Source of the DNA: Gracilaria domingensis
Taxonomy: Eukaryota; Rhodophyta; Florideophyceae; Gracilariales; Gracilariaceae
Length of the DNA stretch: 57,853 nt
NCBI GenBank assembly: GCA_022539475.1
Contig: VCMS01000339.1
Coordinates: forward strand, 1-57,853
Direction of reading: 5' to 3'
Part shown: piece by piece, positions 45,380 through 55,291 of the stretch
How positions within the stretch are numbered: position 1 is the stretch's first letter
How the letters are laid out: every line of letters begins with the position of its first letter
Made by a program: the position numbers and the translations under genes
Notes under the pieces: generated by a model
The model's input: the letters and a program-made list of their open reading frames with translations, nothing else
Told to the model about the DNA's origin: nothing
Database searches by the model: none

Positions 45380-45935
45380 CAGCGATAGAGCAATGTGAGG
45401 ACTCTCTCAGAAGACTCAATTTGTCCACAATCGATCTCTTCTACTTGCATCGAATTGATCCCGATATCCCTATCGAGATCACTATGACCAAAATGAAGAA
45501 GCTCGTGGAAGAAGGCAGAGTGAAGTATGTTGGCTTGTCCGAAGCGCCCGCGGAGGTTATCGAACGAGCGCACAAGATCCACCCCATCACAGCAGTACAA
45601 CTGGAGTATTCGCTGTGGTGTCGCGGGATTAAAGAACGAATCATACCAAAATGTCAGGGTCTCGGAATTGGTATCCTTGCATATTCGTCGCTTGGACGCG
45701 GCTTTTTCGGAGGCGCTTCCTGCAAAAAGTTGGAAGCAGCAAACTGCCGAGCGTCACAAGCGCACTTCCAGGGCGAAACCGGGCAGAAGAACGATGAGAT
45801 GCTGCAGAAAATGGAAAGGATCGCTGAGAACAACGGGTCGGCACAGCGCAATTGGCACTTGCTTGGGTGCTGGCTCAGAGTAGTCGACTTGGCGGCGCCG
45901 GACTGACGAACGTCCCAGTCTCCGTGCAATACGTT
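45380..45935 (+). pseudogene. Aldo/keto reductase, C-terminal fragment fused in frame to catalase
   Basis: CEDSLRRLNLSTIDLFYLHR, MKKLVEEGRVKYVGLSEAP, HPITAVQLEYSLWCRGIKE and GLGIGILAYSSLGRGFFGG are the C-terminal barrel motifs of yeast-type NADPH-dependent aldo/keto reductases. The catalytic Tyr and Lys region upstream is missing. The single frame 45205-45906 starts in catalase and passes into this sequence at about 45380 with no stop. A frameshift near 45843 moves the last part (QLALAWVLAQ-like) out of frame. Confidence 0.88.
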
Positions 45936-45969
45936 AAGCATGTCCGAGAAATCAGTAGAGACAACCTAG

Positions 45970-46365
45970 ATGGATGATTTGTCTCGACTCCAGAAGAAAC
46001 TTTAGGAACTTGGTGTAAAATTCTACGAATGCTTGGAGGTTCTGCAACACGATGCTCCTCCTACTTCTCGTGCTCCTGATGAGAAATAAGAAGTGGGCAA
46101 TGATGAAGCAGCTCGGAGACGACTTGCTTCACAGATACCAGAATTTGCGACGGATATCGTTAAGTGTAGCCGCGACGTTGACGCCCTTATTGACGTCATC
46201 GAGGGCAAAATGAAGCAACAGGAAAGACAGGAAAGATCTTTGTTGGATACTGAAAACTTCGAGAGCAATCAAGCTGGAGAAGAAATGGTGGAAGCTGTGG
46301 ACGATGCACAAAAACTACTTACTAGCGTTCGAAATCTTGTAGCTGCAAGAGAACGAGAATCCTGA
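45970..46365 (+). pseudogene. Mediator subunit 21-like coiled-coil protein with two in-frame stops
   Basis: ATG at 45970 opens MDDLSRLQKKL. TAG at 46003 and TAA at 46087 interrupt, but the same frame then runs to 46365. DDLSRLQ at the start, FATDIVKCSRDVDALIDVIE, and a long C-terminal coiled coil ending in LLTSVRNLV give about 130 residues, the size and layout of MED21, a Mediator subunit linking regulators to RNA polymerase II. Both stops sit where Gln would fit. The identification is by layout and is moderate. Confidence 0.5.
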
Positions 46366-46599
46366 GGTCTACGGTGTTTTTGAATCATCTAAGGAAGATG
46401 TCGGAGCATAAGCACTCATCAGCTTCAAGTCACACGCCGAGAGATGTAACGCAGGTGCGACGCCCAAACTGCTTTCTTCATGAAGAGAGAATCGTTCTAC
46501 TTCGACGTACAACGCAAAAGCAGCATATGAGGAAGAGAGGGGAGATTTGCCTCATGATATTGTGCAGCCTGATGCCACATTATGAGAGGCAGACTTCTT

Positions 46600-48172
46600 G
46601 TTTTTACTGGCATTCATCATTACTGAAGCAGTAAACGATGTGATACCTCAGCTGTTGATGACGATGTGCAGCAAGCGATAAAGTGTACGCACCCATATTC
46701 TCAAAGTGAAGCCCGTCGCCAGCCTCTAGCATGGGAAGCTTCAGATCTTTGGCAATGACATCCGCAGAATCGAGCGAGGGCCCATAAAGATCATATGAAC
46801 ACAGTTTTCTAGCTACGACGCTTTTGGTCGACAAGAGTTTTGCCTCAAAGCTCGAGTTCAAAATGAATGCATCGCGAAAGGAGCCGAAAATGCCATCAGC
46901 AATGTAACATCTTTTCCTTTCAGCGTTCAAAGTGAGAACGACCTTAACCGCAAGGTTATCGGCACTGGAAGCAAAAATTCTGCCTGGTTCCGCGATGACT
47001 CTGACGTGGGGAGGGAACAAGAAACGAATCAGTTGCCGAATTGCATCAGCAATTTGTCTAAACGTCACATTGGTATCACTGTCATAACCGGGGAACCCAC
47101 CTCCAATATCAAGAACCGTAGGCTGGATACCTTCTTCCGCGGCATCGTCAAAGACAGCACGTGCATCATGCACAGCCTAAATGTATGATTGCACCTGACC
47201 GCAGGCGGAACCAAATTGGAAGGCAACTCCAACGAGATTGAGTGAATAATTGCTGACGGCTTGCAGGATTGAAGAAATCTCTTTACCACGGTTTGCACCA
47301 AACTTTTGAGCTGAGCGGGCACAACGAATGTGAATCGTCAACAGTAATGCGCAGTAGCAGTCTGGCGTGCGGATATGTTGCATGAATCTTCACAAGTCCA
47401 TCGACGCTGTCAAAGATGCACCCAAAGAACGTACGTATTTGATATCTTCAACAAGCTTGTAGGGGTTTGCAAATATCATGCGTTGATCAAGCGTTTAACG
47501 TCTAACTACCGTGTGGAGCGCGCAGTGCATCTTTAACGAGGTCAATTTCTGTCGCGATGCACAATCGAAGGATAATCGAATACGAGCCGAAAAGTTTACA
47601 AGAACTGGATCAGGATTACATTTGACAGCGTGGTATGGAGTGATATCTTGCAACAAGGTTCGAAACAGATTGACCTGCCAGAGAACGACAGATAGATCCG
47701 CGGCATATATGGCAGAATGCGTACGATGTATGAGAGTGGCGAGTAGCTGCTGAGGTGAGGCAGAGGTGACCGACGGGACACAAAGTTGGTGGAGAGTTGG
47801 CAACGCGTGATGCGTGCGCTGAGAACACGGCGATAACCGCGGAGCAGTCATGGGGATATAGGAGGAAGGGAAAGCGAGTTGGTTAAGACGCTGGTGATGG
47901 CGGAGATGAGGAGCAGACGGAGCGGAGCGCGTCCGGCGGAGCGACCGGTTGCGGGAATAGGAGCGGCGGGCTGGGGAGGGAAGGGCATGGAGACAAGTTG
48001 GGCGGAGGCGGCAAGGCGACGAGGCGGTGCAGGCGATGCCGTGCAGGAGCGGAATGGCTGGCACGGCGGAGTGGAATGGTGCCGGTTGGCATCGACAGCC
48101 GCGCGGCGTGTGCGCTGAGTGACGCACATCGGCGCGCGCGACGCGCGCGGCGCGCGTGCGCGCGCTTGCCAC
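46600..48172 (-). pseudogene. Ornithine decarboxylase, full-length but frameshifted and missing key residues
   Basis: LLQDITPYHAVKCNPDPVLV carries the PLP Lys. After several frame changes come IFDSVDGLVKIHATYPHARL, VGVAFQFGSACG, then LDIGGGFPGYD, VIAEPGRIFA and GPSLDSADVI, and LHFENMGAYTLSLAAH near the end. ODC makes putrescine for polyamine synthesis. Gln replaces the His that stacks on PLP (family FHVGSGC), and Leu replaces the catalytic Cys (family GPTCDS). Frameshifts near 47430 and 47310 and a stop at 47495 are clear. The presumed start lies beside a CpG-rich island at 47860-48200. Confidence 0.92.
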
Positions 48173-48209
48173 GCCGCGCTCCGTGGCGCGTGCCGTGGCT
48201 CAGCGCACC

Positions 48210-48707
48210 ATGCAAGTTGGAATTTCCAACTTGGAAAGCGCGCACCACTTCGCAGAAGTGCAGCGCCGTCACCCCGTTGTCCACCGCGCCCTCGCCGCCG
48301 TCTTCGATCCTGCGCCTCAGTTCGCCGCCAATGTCCGCCACCAGCGCAAACGTCCTCATCGCCACGCTGCAGAAGATCGAGTCCTGCACCGGCAGCACCT
48401 CTCGGCTCACCTTCGTCGCCCGCGTCCTGTCCGCGCTCTTGCGCATCACCATCAGCTGCTTCACCACGTTCTGCGACAACCACTCCACGTGCACCCCAAC
48501 GTTCCTGCCCTGCGCGAACACCGCCTTGCATCGCGTGCAGATCGCTTCCATCATTGCGTTCCAGCCTAGGTCATTGTCGCCCCCAAAGGTAGCCACATGC
48601 TGCGCCACTGCCTGCAACGACGCGCACTTTGACGTCAGCATGCGGCAAAGCAGATACTCTCCATTCTGACGCTGCGTGCTGCATGTTGTGAGCGGGGGAG
48701 GACGCAA
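48210..48707 (-). pseudogene. GC-rich unidentified coding fragment
   Basis: A minus frame with protein-like sequence (VEWLSQNVVKQLMVMRKSA, LVADIGGELRRRIEDGG). It ends in low-complexity CpG island sequence upstream of the ornithine decarboxylase. It could be a 5' fragment of another gene. No family recognised. Confidence 0.35.
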
Positions 48708-48899
48708 GTCGCTAAACGCTAAACGGTGGGCGATGCGAAGAAGTCAACGTATGCATGTCACAACTTCTCAAGTTCGGTCGTTTCACGATTGCGGCTTTTT
48801 AGTAACGAATTTCTCTTTGCAACGTTCTCTCTTGCTCCTCGTGCCTGGTCTAGCCTAATCTGTAACACAGCACACCCAGGCCCTTCTTAAACAGACATT

Positions 48900-49440
48900 G
48901 TGCACTGCTTATTCTTTTCGAAATGGTGGCGAAAAAACTTTGCTCTAGAGCCCTTTGAGGATATGCAATGCTCTAGTCTTCTATACTGGGCGATATCAGG
49001 TGGAGTAGCTGCACTTGCTGACAGAGGGTTTCATCCGACCAAATCCGCCATATCAGCAACCCAATTTGATCACGGGCAGTCGATTCTGACATACTTGGTA
49101 ACAATAACGAATGTTGATCGCAAAGCAGACGTTTTCAAGCGTGCGATCCGATCACAGCTAAAAAGAAAGCTTCTCAAGGGTGCCCATCGCATTGATCGCG
49201 ACTTTCGTGTTCTTTCCGCTCTGGCTTTCTTGCCTGTCTTGTCCCTCAGGTATACGGATTTTTTGAACACAAATCATTGCTGGGGGTACCGTTTTATGCT
49301 ATGAGCTATGTAGAAGGTCGCATATTCAAGGACATAAGCTCAAGTGAAGTTCAATCTGCGGCTGAAAGGGCTGAAGTATTTAGTGAAGCACTGCGAGTTT
49401 TGGCAGCTCTGAGACAAATGGATGGAGGAAACTTGCGAGC
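48900..49440 (+). pseudogene. ACAD10/11-type phosphotransferase (APH family) fragment
   Basis: ATQFDHGQSILTYLVTITN and LLKGAHRIDRDFRVLSAL lie in one frame. AMSYVEGRIFKD is in the next, after a shift near 49280. Together they match the ATP-binding N lobe of the aminoglycoside-phosphotransferase-like kinase domain found in ACAD10/11. The HGDxxxxN catalytic loop is not found, so only the N lobe is present. Confidence 0.7.
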
Positions 49441-49936
49441 CTGAGAACGAAGTATGGTGGGAGGAAACTAAGCTGGGAGATGCATTGTGTGACAATGGAG
49501 AGGCTTCGATATGGAGCGTGGCAACTAATCTGCTGGCCAAGAAGATGTTCTTCATGAACGATGGGGTATACATGATGACAAAAATGTCGAACAGTGTGGG
49601 GAGGACGGAGGCGATACAGCTGTATGTGAAGCGTGCGGAAAATGACTGGAGTTGGAGGGTGAATTGAAGAGTGAAGTGCGACGGCGGCTGTTCTGCGCAA
49701 TCTGCGAAAGCGTGAGCACTGTACAGTTACTAACAGAACTACTAGAGTGGATACAACCGCGAAGCAACGAAGACAGGACGGCTGTGGTATGCGTTGTACA
49801 AAGGTTGCTCCGAGATGGTTGCATACAACGGTTCGGTGTAGAGGAAGGCGACGTGACCGACGAGCAGTTTGCTGCGTGGCATGCAGTGTCGTTAATGCGG
49901 CACAGTCATCAACTTTTACGTCGTGATCGCTTCTGA
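49441..49936 (+). pseudogene. Unidentified fragment next to the right arm
   Basis: Two plus frames overlap near 49660 (ALCDNGEASIWSVATNLLAK, then LLTELLEWIQPRSNEDRTAV). They look like one helical protein with a frameshift. The second ends at 49936, 25 bp before the element boundary. Not recognised. Confidence 0.3.
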
Positions 49937-49995
49937 ACTGGGCTGCTGGTCTTGCTACTACTCGTCTGTCTCTTGCAGATGCTAGTTTTTGGCGA

Positions 49996-50095
49996 GGGTC
50001 GTCCAGAAATTGGCAAGGGTCGTCCAGTAAATTTTTTGAAAAAATATCGAGATCAATTATTTCAAAATCTGCAGATAATTGCTTGGGTCGTCCAG
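49996..50095. repeat. Three GGTCGTCCAG subterminal iterons (right copy)
   Basis: GGGTCGTCCAG at 49996-50006, 50017-50027 and 50085-50095, same orientation, 34-134 bp inside the terminus at 49962. Confidence 0.75.
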
Positions 50096-50393
50096 AATCG
50101 CTGTGCAGTAAATACTGGTGGGTTTTCCACTCGTGCTAGTTCTTTAGTCGAGGGCTACCTGAACTGTATTTCGCGAAGTCTAGGTTCAGTTTCCATTAAG
50201 GTGCACATTACACGATACCTTCTGCGGAATGATACCCTGCAACGCATGGAATACTAGTGCTAGTACAGATGATGCCCATTATGAAATCATACCGTTTTAT
50301 TCGTATCTATTCTTCTATCGACCGCTTTTGCTAACCACTACTTCGCTATATTACATGTACCATTTCCCCATGATGGATCGGGTGTAGGCGCAA

Positions 50394-50546
50394 TCTGCGG
50401 CAGATGCCGCAGAGGGCACCTGCACCATAGTGCTGGATCGGTAGAACACATACGCACTCCAAGAGGATGAGGCGCGAAGCGCCTCATCCTCTCCGTTCCT
50501 CATGTAGGGAACCATGCCCAGATGCATGGTTCCCTACTTGAGGAAC
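50394..50546. repeat. Cluster of three palindromes (right copy)
   Basis: Mirrors of the left-arm palindromes at 50394-50413, 50461-50493 and 50495-50546. The middle one has lost one outer pair by a base change. Stem lengths are 9, 14-15 and 23 bp. Confidence 0.9.
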
Positions 50547-50849
50547 CTGCACCTGCAACTCGTGAGCTACGTACGCATCAAAAGTCATTTACCTGTATAC
50601 GCAAGCAGAAAGTATCCATAAGTTAGTCAATGATCCGTTAGATACATTTGAAATGCGATGGAACGTACCATTGATAAAACAAAACAGAAACGTTGCGCTA
50701 GAAAAGTCGAGGGACCTGGTAACTCGCAAACGGAAGAAGAAGCAGGAAAGGGATCGGTTAGATTACAAGCCCACCATATCATCGTAAACCGCGAAAGGTG
50801 TCGAAGCGAGAACTCACAAGCAACGACACCAAGAATACCCATGCAGCAA

Positions 50850-51290
50850 ACATACCGCAAAATGCGATAAACGAGAGAGCAGCCTATGTCGCAACCAAGT
50901 ACCAGAATCGACTATCCCGCAAGCCAGTCAACCAAGATCGCCAATACAAGAAGATCAACGTAAGGCGCGAGAAGAGAGGCGAGTCTATGAGGCAACCAAG
51001 TCAAACCATATCGCCAATGCACCAAAAGTAACGCAAGACGCGATAAGAGAGAGACCATCCTATGGCGCAACCTAGTCAACCAAGATTGCCAATGATGAAC
51101 CTATCGCCCGAGCCAGTCAACCAATATCAACCAATATCGCCAATACACCAAAAGCAGCGCAAGACGCGAGAAGAGAGAAGAGTCTATGGCGGAACCAAGA
51201 TCGCCAACAAACCAAAAGTAGCGCAAGATGCGAGAAGCTAGAGACGCCTATGGCGCAACAAAGTGAACCAAGATCGGCAATACCGCGTGA
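50850..51290. repeat. Degenerate ~75-bp tandem repeat array (right copy)
   Basis: Reverse complement of the left array. In one plus frame the units read IANAPKVTQDAIRE, IANTPKAAQDARREKR, IANKPKVAQDAR, separated by YGGTK or YEATK words. Stops and shifts interrupt the frame. Confidence 0.7.
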
Positions 51291-51667
51291 TAGGTTACAC
51301 GAGCAGTCAGAGATCGATCTTGAGAGACGAAATGAAACTGGTTGCGTACTTACAGTCGTTGTGGACGTCGGAAGAAATACAAAGGACGCACGTCAAATAG
51401 TGGTTACCTTCAATCACGTCAATGTTAGTAGCAAGACGTAGAACAAGATGGAACATATCGTAAGCAGAACGTAGTTGAACAAATGGAACGAGTTGGAGGC
51501 TGAAAACGGGAACCCGGTAACCCAAAGCTTATTTTCTGCCGTTTACATGTCGAATAGCGCGAAAAAACGTGGTGAGGATGGGTTAGTTTAGAGCAAAGAT
51601 ACATAGAAGAATATGGAAGAGAACCTACGAAAAGACTGCACGGAATACATCCGTGAGATACGGATGA

Positions 51668-51742
51668 CTCCGTCCTACTTTTTTCCGCCCTCTACTTTAA
51701 GGAACCTCCATAAAGTACAGGGAGGAAAAAAGAAGGACGGAG
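51668..51742. repeat. 35-bp-stem hairpin (right copy)
   Basis: Arms 51668-51702 and 51708-51742 pair with four mismatches around the loop AACCT. Located about 270 bp upstream of the transposase ATG. Confidence 0.85.
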
Positions 51743-52015
51743 CGGAGTATAACGCGAGGATGTGGATGGCACGGATCACGACGGTAACGGAAGTTCGGAC
51801 GTCGGAGGCGCGGCGGCGGCGGCGGAGGGAAGAGATTTATTTTTCTGTGCGAGATTGGACAGGTGTACAGCGTACAACGTTGCGAAACCACAGGTTTATA
51901 ACCAGTGGTAGATAATACGAGAAGTACACCCTTGTGTTGAGGTCGACGTGTACCTACGTTCCTTTTTGAACGAAAGCACGTGATTTGAACTCAAAATATA
52001 TTCTCCGTTCTCAGC

Positions 52016-55000
52016 ATGACGTCGATCTTGACTGTCGCTCGACCTCCTTCTCCCTTCGGACGCCCTTCCCTTGCAGTATTTGTCGTCGTTTCTCGTTCAG
52101 TTCTTCTTCCCATGGTCTACTACTGTACACATAAGAAGCGTGGGTGCCCCTTCGTTACTCGCCGAGGAGTCTTATCCCTTCAACAGCATGTCAACCATTG
52201 CCCGTTTCGTCTGAAAGCAGCGCTGGAAGACGACAATAGCCGGCCCATTCGGAGAAGCAAGCGTCTCAAGCTTTCCGCACCCGCGCCCGCATCTTCCGAA
52301 ACGGTCACTGCCCCTTGTCGCCTTCCCGAGCCTCCAGTGTCCGAGGACATCGTCGACCCCACTCCGTGCGCCCCTCCCATTCCGGAAACTTCGCATTGTG
52401 TTTCTCCTTCCCCGGCTCCCGCGTCATTAGAGCGAGAACACGGAAGCAGTTCCCGCCCAGTGCCTTCTGAGGAGGCCCTCGGTGATTTGCATATGGATTA
52501 TCTCACGGTTTGTCTGGCTTCAGTAGCTTCCAACCTTGGTCATCGTGAGGCGGACGAGCTAATTGGGCTACTTCGGGACCCGCGATTCTCGCAAAAGCGA
52601 TTCAACGAGACCATAACAAGTTCCAAGCGCTGTACAGAACTGAAGAAGGCCATTTTCGAACGATACGCCTCAAAGGACGGTTTCAATCGCAGAACTGTCT
52701 CGCCAGAAGGATGTAAGTTCAGCGCCACCCTCTACACGAGAGACCCCGTTCAGACACTTGTGAAACAGCTCCAGTTGGCTAACAACGAAAACACATTCTT
52801 CCACCCTATACCTCAGACCCACTCCACGAAAATATCTCACCCCATGTCCGGCTCTCTCGCAAGAGACGCCACCTCAAAACTTAAGGAAATGGTCATGGGC
52901 TCTTTGGATAGTAGAATAGTGTGGTACTCCCAAGAAATAAGTTACAGTGAATCTTTCGTAGGTCTTCTGCAGGTATACACCGATAAGTCTTCAACAACTC
53001 TAAAGCAAACATCGGTTACCGCCTATCCTCTTCACCTCATATTTCTCAACTTCTCCGACCAGCTTCGCCGTAAGTGTATCCGTGATGACCTCACAGTAGT
53101 GGCATACTTCCCTACCACACTGATCGAGGTTTCCGCATCTGAAGCAGACGCAATGCCATTTGTTTCTAGCAAGTCTCTACGCGAGTCCAGGATGCAAATC
53201 CTTCAAGAATCTCTTCGTCAAGTCCTGGAGCCCATTCTAAATCTCACGCAGAAAGGTTTTCAGTTCATCGGCGAAGACAAACTAAGTCGAGTGTGCCATC
53301 CTCTGCTTGCAAGTTATTGTGCGGATATTCCTGAGGCTAAGGACATTCTGTCTATTCTTCATGGCACCAAAACGGAAAGCCCGTGTCATAGATGCAAAGC
53401 CCCTCGCTCATCTTTATGCAGTCCTATTCCCACCTCATTCAACGGACGTTCTCAAAAGCACACGAAAAGCATCCGAAAGACATACACAGCTATCTTGCAA
53501 CATGCACAAAAAGACGAGGCGGAAAGACGTCCACGTCGTGCGAGGGAGAGGAGATCTCAAGCGGATACTCTGATGCGTTCAAATTCCATATCTCTCATTC
53601 CTTCGTTCCTCGAAACTTCCGTAAGCCTTGGAATGATCCCGGGATTGTCTCCATACAGTCTGTTCTCATTCGAACCATTACACAACTTGCATCTCGGCAT
53701 CTCAAAGTTGATAAAAACGGCCACAATCGAGAGACTGCAGTCAGACACCCTGTGCACCACATTAGGAACATCTGCATCGCGTTCATTTCGAACGATACGC
53801 ACCCAACTCCTCAACCATGCAAACGCAATTCTAGCTGCCATAGAACGCGATTCTCCTGCCAAAGGTTTACATATCGATTTCTCCACGCAGGAGAAAGGCA
53901 AATCTTTGAATGGTATCTTCACGAAAGACGGTCTCCGTGGAATGCTGGAGGCCAAAAACTACAAAGCACTTGACATGGTCTTTCCCTTCATAAGAGCATT
54001 CTTTGACATATGCTGTGGAGAACAGGACGTTGCCCCAATCACAACCGTTTTCTCTCAGTATTCGGACTTGCTCTCGACCTTATTCAGATACAATCGTGAC
54101 CCGTATTGGACTGAAAGCTCTCTCCTGTGTCTTAGTTCGGAGATTGAAGCCTTCAAGCGTTCCGCAACAAAGACTCTGGCGGATTTTCATCCCTCCAGAC
54201 TGGGAACTCTGAAGTTTCATCTTCTCGATCATCTCGTGGACGATATTCGCCGTCTGGGAAGTATCAAGTACTACGACGCAGGCATATACGAACATGCACA
54301 CCTGCTATTTAAAAGACACTACAAAAAGACGTCCAGAAGAACAGCAACGGCTGTGGAGGAGACTATTCGCTCCATTGAGCACGGACATGTTAGAAAGCAA
54401 TGGAATGGCAATACTCCTTACCAGCGTAATCCAGGTTTACCAGGAACTTCCACACAGCTTCCTCGGTTTGCAATGAGAGGGCGTTCTTTCACTTTACGAG
54501 CTCTTCAACATTGTGTTTCAAGTATGTCCAGTTCAAAAACATGGACTGCTGTTAGAGAAATGTTCTCAAGTACGGACACAAGGTCGATTCTTGATCAAAT
54601 TGGTCAACAGGCCCTTCCTCCTTTCCTCAGTCTCGTGAAAGAAACACTGGATGAGCACTCTATTACATACTTCCCAGAAAAGACAAGGATAACTCTGGTG
54701 AATTCGGCCGTCGTGAAAGGCGGTTTCGTTCCGACTCTTGAACACTTCGATTCGTCTTCTAAGGCACTTAAGCTGGGACGACCCAAATACCCCATCATCC
54801 AACGTGTCTTCGCTTCTCCAGCATTTGGTCCCAGTAGAAAGCCAAAGTTTTCCACTGTATTGGTAAGCGGAGAAGATTCAGAGACTTGGGTTGCCCAGGT
54901 AGTCGCTCTGATTCGAATATCTCTCCTTGATTCTGCACTTACCGCACCAGAGGTGGCATTCGTCCGGTATTTCGAGGTTTTACCCCCCGCAACAAACATC

Positions 55001-55291
55001 GACCACATATTGAAATGCATATCTTTACGGTGGGCTACAAACGATGAAAAGAACCACACTCTTCCGTTCCCTCGTCATTCCAAAGCGGAGACTATCGTAG
55101 AGTTAACTCCTTGGTACGGGATGGTTCCGGCTTCTGCACTACAGGGAACTGTCCATGTTGTTCGATCAAACTACCCTGCTCCACCTTTTTGTCCTCCACT
55201 TCAATGGTTCCAACACCGATTCTACATCAATCGATTCTATCATGATTCAGATGAAGGACCAACTGAGCACGTTGATCTTGTACAGCCTTAA
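52016..55291 (+). CDS. Plavaka/KDZ-like transposase, 1091 aa (right copy)
   Basis: Intact. It has the same finger (Cys37, Cys44, His58, Cys62), CHRC pair (457/460), PLHNLHLGIS block and C-terminal YEHAHLLFKR block as the left copy. Differences noticed from the left copy: Ala for Gly in the Pro-rich region, Pro for Ser, His for Asp, Phe for Cys, Arg for Gly, Arg for Lys, Gln for Glu. Both copies are open, so either could supply transposase. Convergent with the 798-aa ORF, stops overlapping at 55288-55291. Confidence 0.65.
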   Translation: MTSILTVARPPSPFGRPSLAVFVVVSRSVLLPMVYYCTHKKRGCPFVTRRGVLSLQQHVNHCPFRLKAALEDDNSRPIRRSKRLKLSAPAPASSETVTAPCRLPEPPVSEDIVDPTPCAPPIPETSHCVSPSPAPASLEREHGSSSRPVPSEEALGDLHMDYLTVCLASVASNLGHREADELIGLLRDPRFSQKRFNETITSSKRCTELKKAIFERYASKDGFNRRTVSPEGCKFSATLYTRDPVQTLVKQLQLANNENTFFHPIPQTHSTKISHPMSGSLARDATSKLKEMVMGSLDSRIVWYSQEISYSESFVGLLQVYTDKSSTTLKQTSVTAYPLHLIFLNFSDQLRRKCIRDDLTVVAYFPTTLIEVSASEADAMPFVSSKSLRESRMQILQESLRQVLEPILNLTQKGFQFIGEDKLSRVCHPLLASYCADIPEAKDILSILHGTKTESPCHRCKAPRSSLCSPIPTSFNGRSQKHTKSIRKTYTAILQHAQKDEAERRPRRARERRSQADTLMRSNSISLIPSFLETSVSLGMIPGLSPYSLFSFEPLHNLHLGISKLIKTATIERLQSDTLCTTLGTSASRSFRTIRTQLLNHANAILAAIERDSPAKGLHIDFSTQEKGKSLNGIFTKDGLRGMLEAKNYKALDMVFPFIRAFFDICCGEQDVAPITTVFSQYSDLLSTLFRYNRDPYWTESSLLCLSSEIEAFKRSATKTLADFHPSRLGTLKFHLLDHLVDDIRRLGSIKYYDAGIYEHAHLLFKRHYKKTSRRTATAVEETIRSIEHGHVRKQWNGNTPYQRNPGLPGTSTQLPRFAMRGRSFTLRALQHCVSSMSSSKTWTAVREMFSSTDTRSILDQIGQQALPPFLSLVKETLDEHSITYFPEKTRITLVNSAVVKGGFVPTLEHFDSSSKALKLGRPKYPIIQRVFASPAFGPSRKPKFSTVLVSGEDSETWVAQVVALIRISLLDSALTAPEVAFVRYFEVLPPATNIDHILKCISLRWATNDEKNHTLPFPRHSKAETIVELTPWYGMVPASALQGTVHVVRSNYPAPPFCPPLQWFQHRFYINRFYHDSDEGPTEHVDLVQP

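Noticed and set aside
47848..48669. Plus-strand ORFs over the 48 kb CpG island
   Set aside because: Ala/Arg/Pro-rich frames typical of GC-rich DNA. The minus strand carries the ornithine decarboxylase start.
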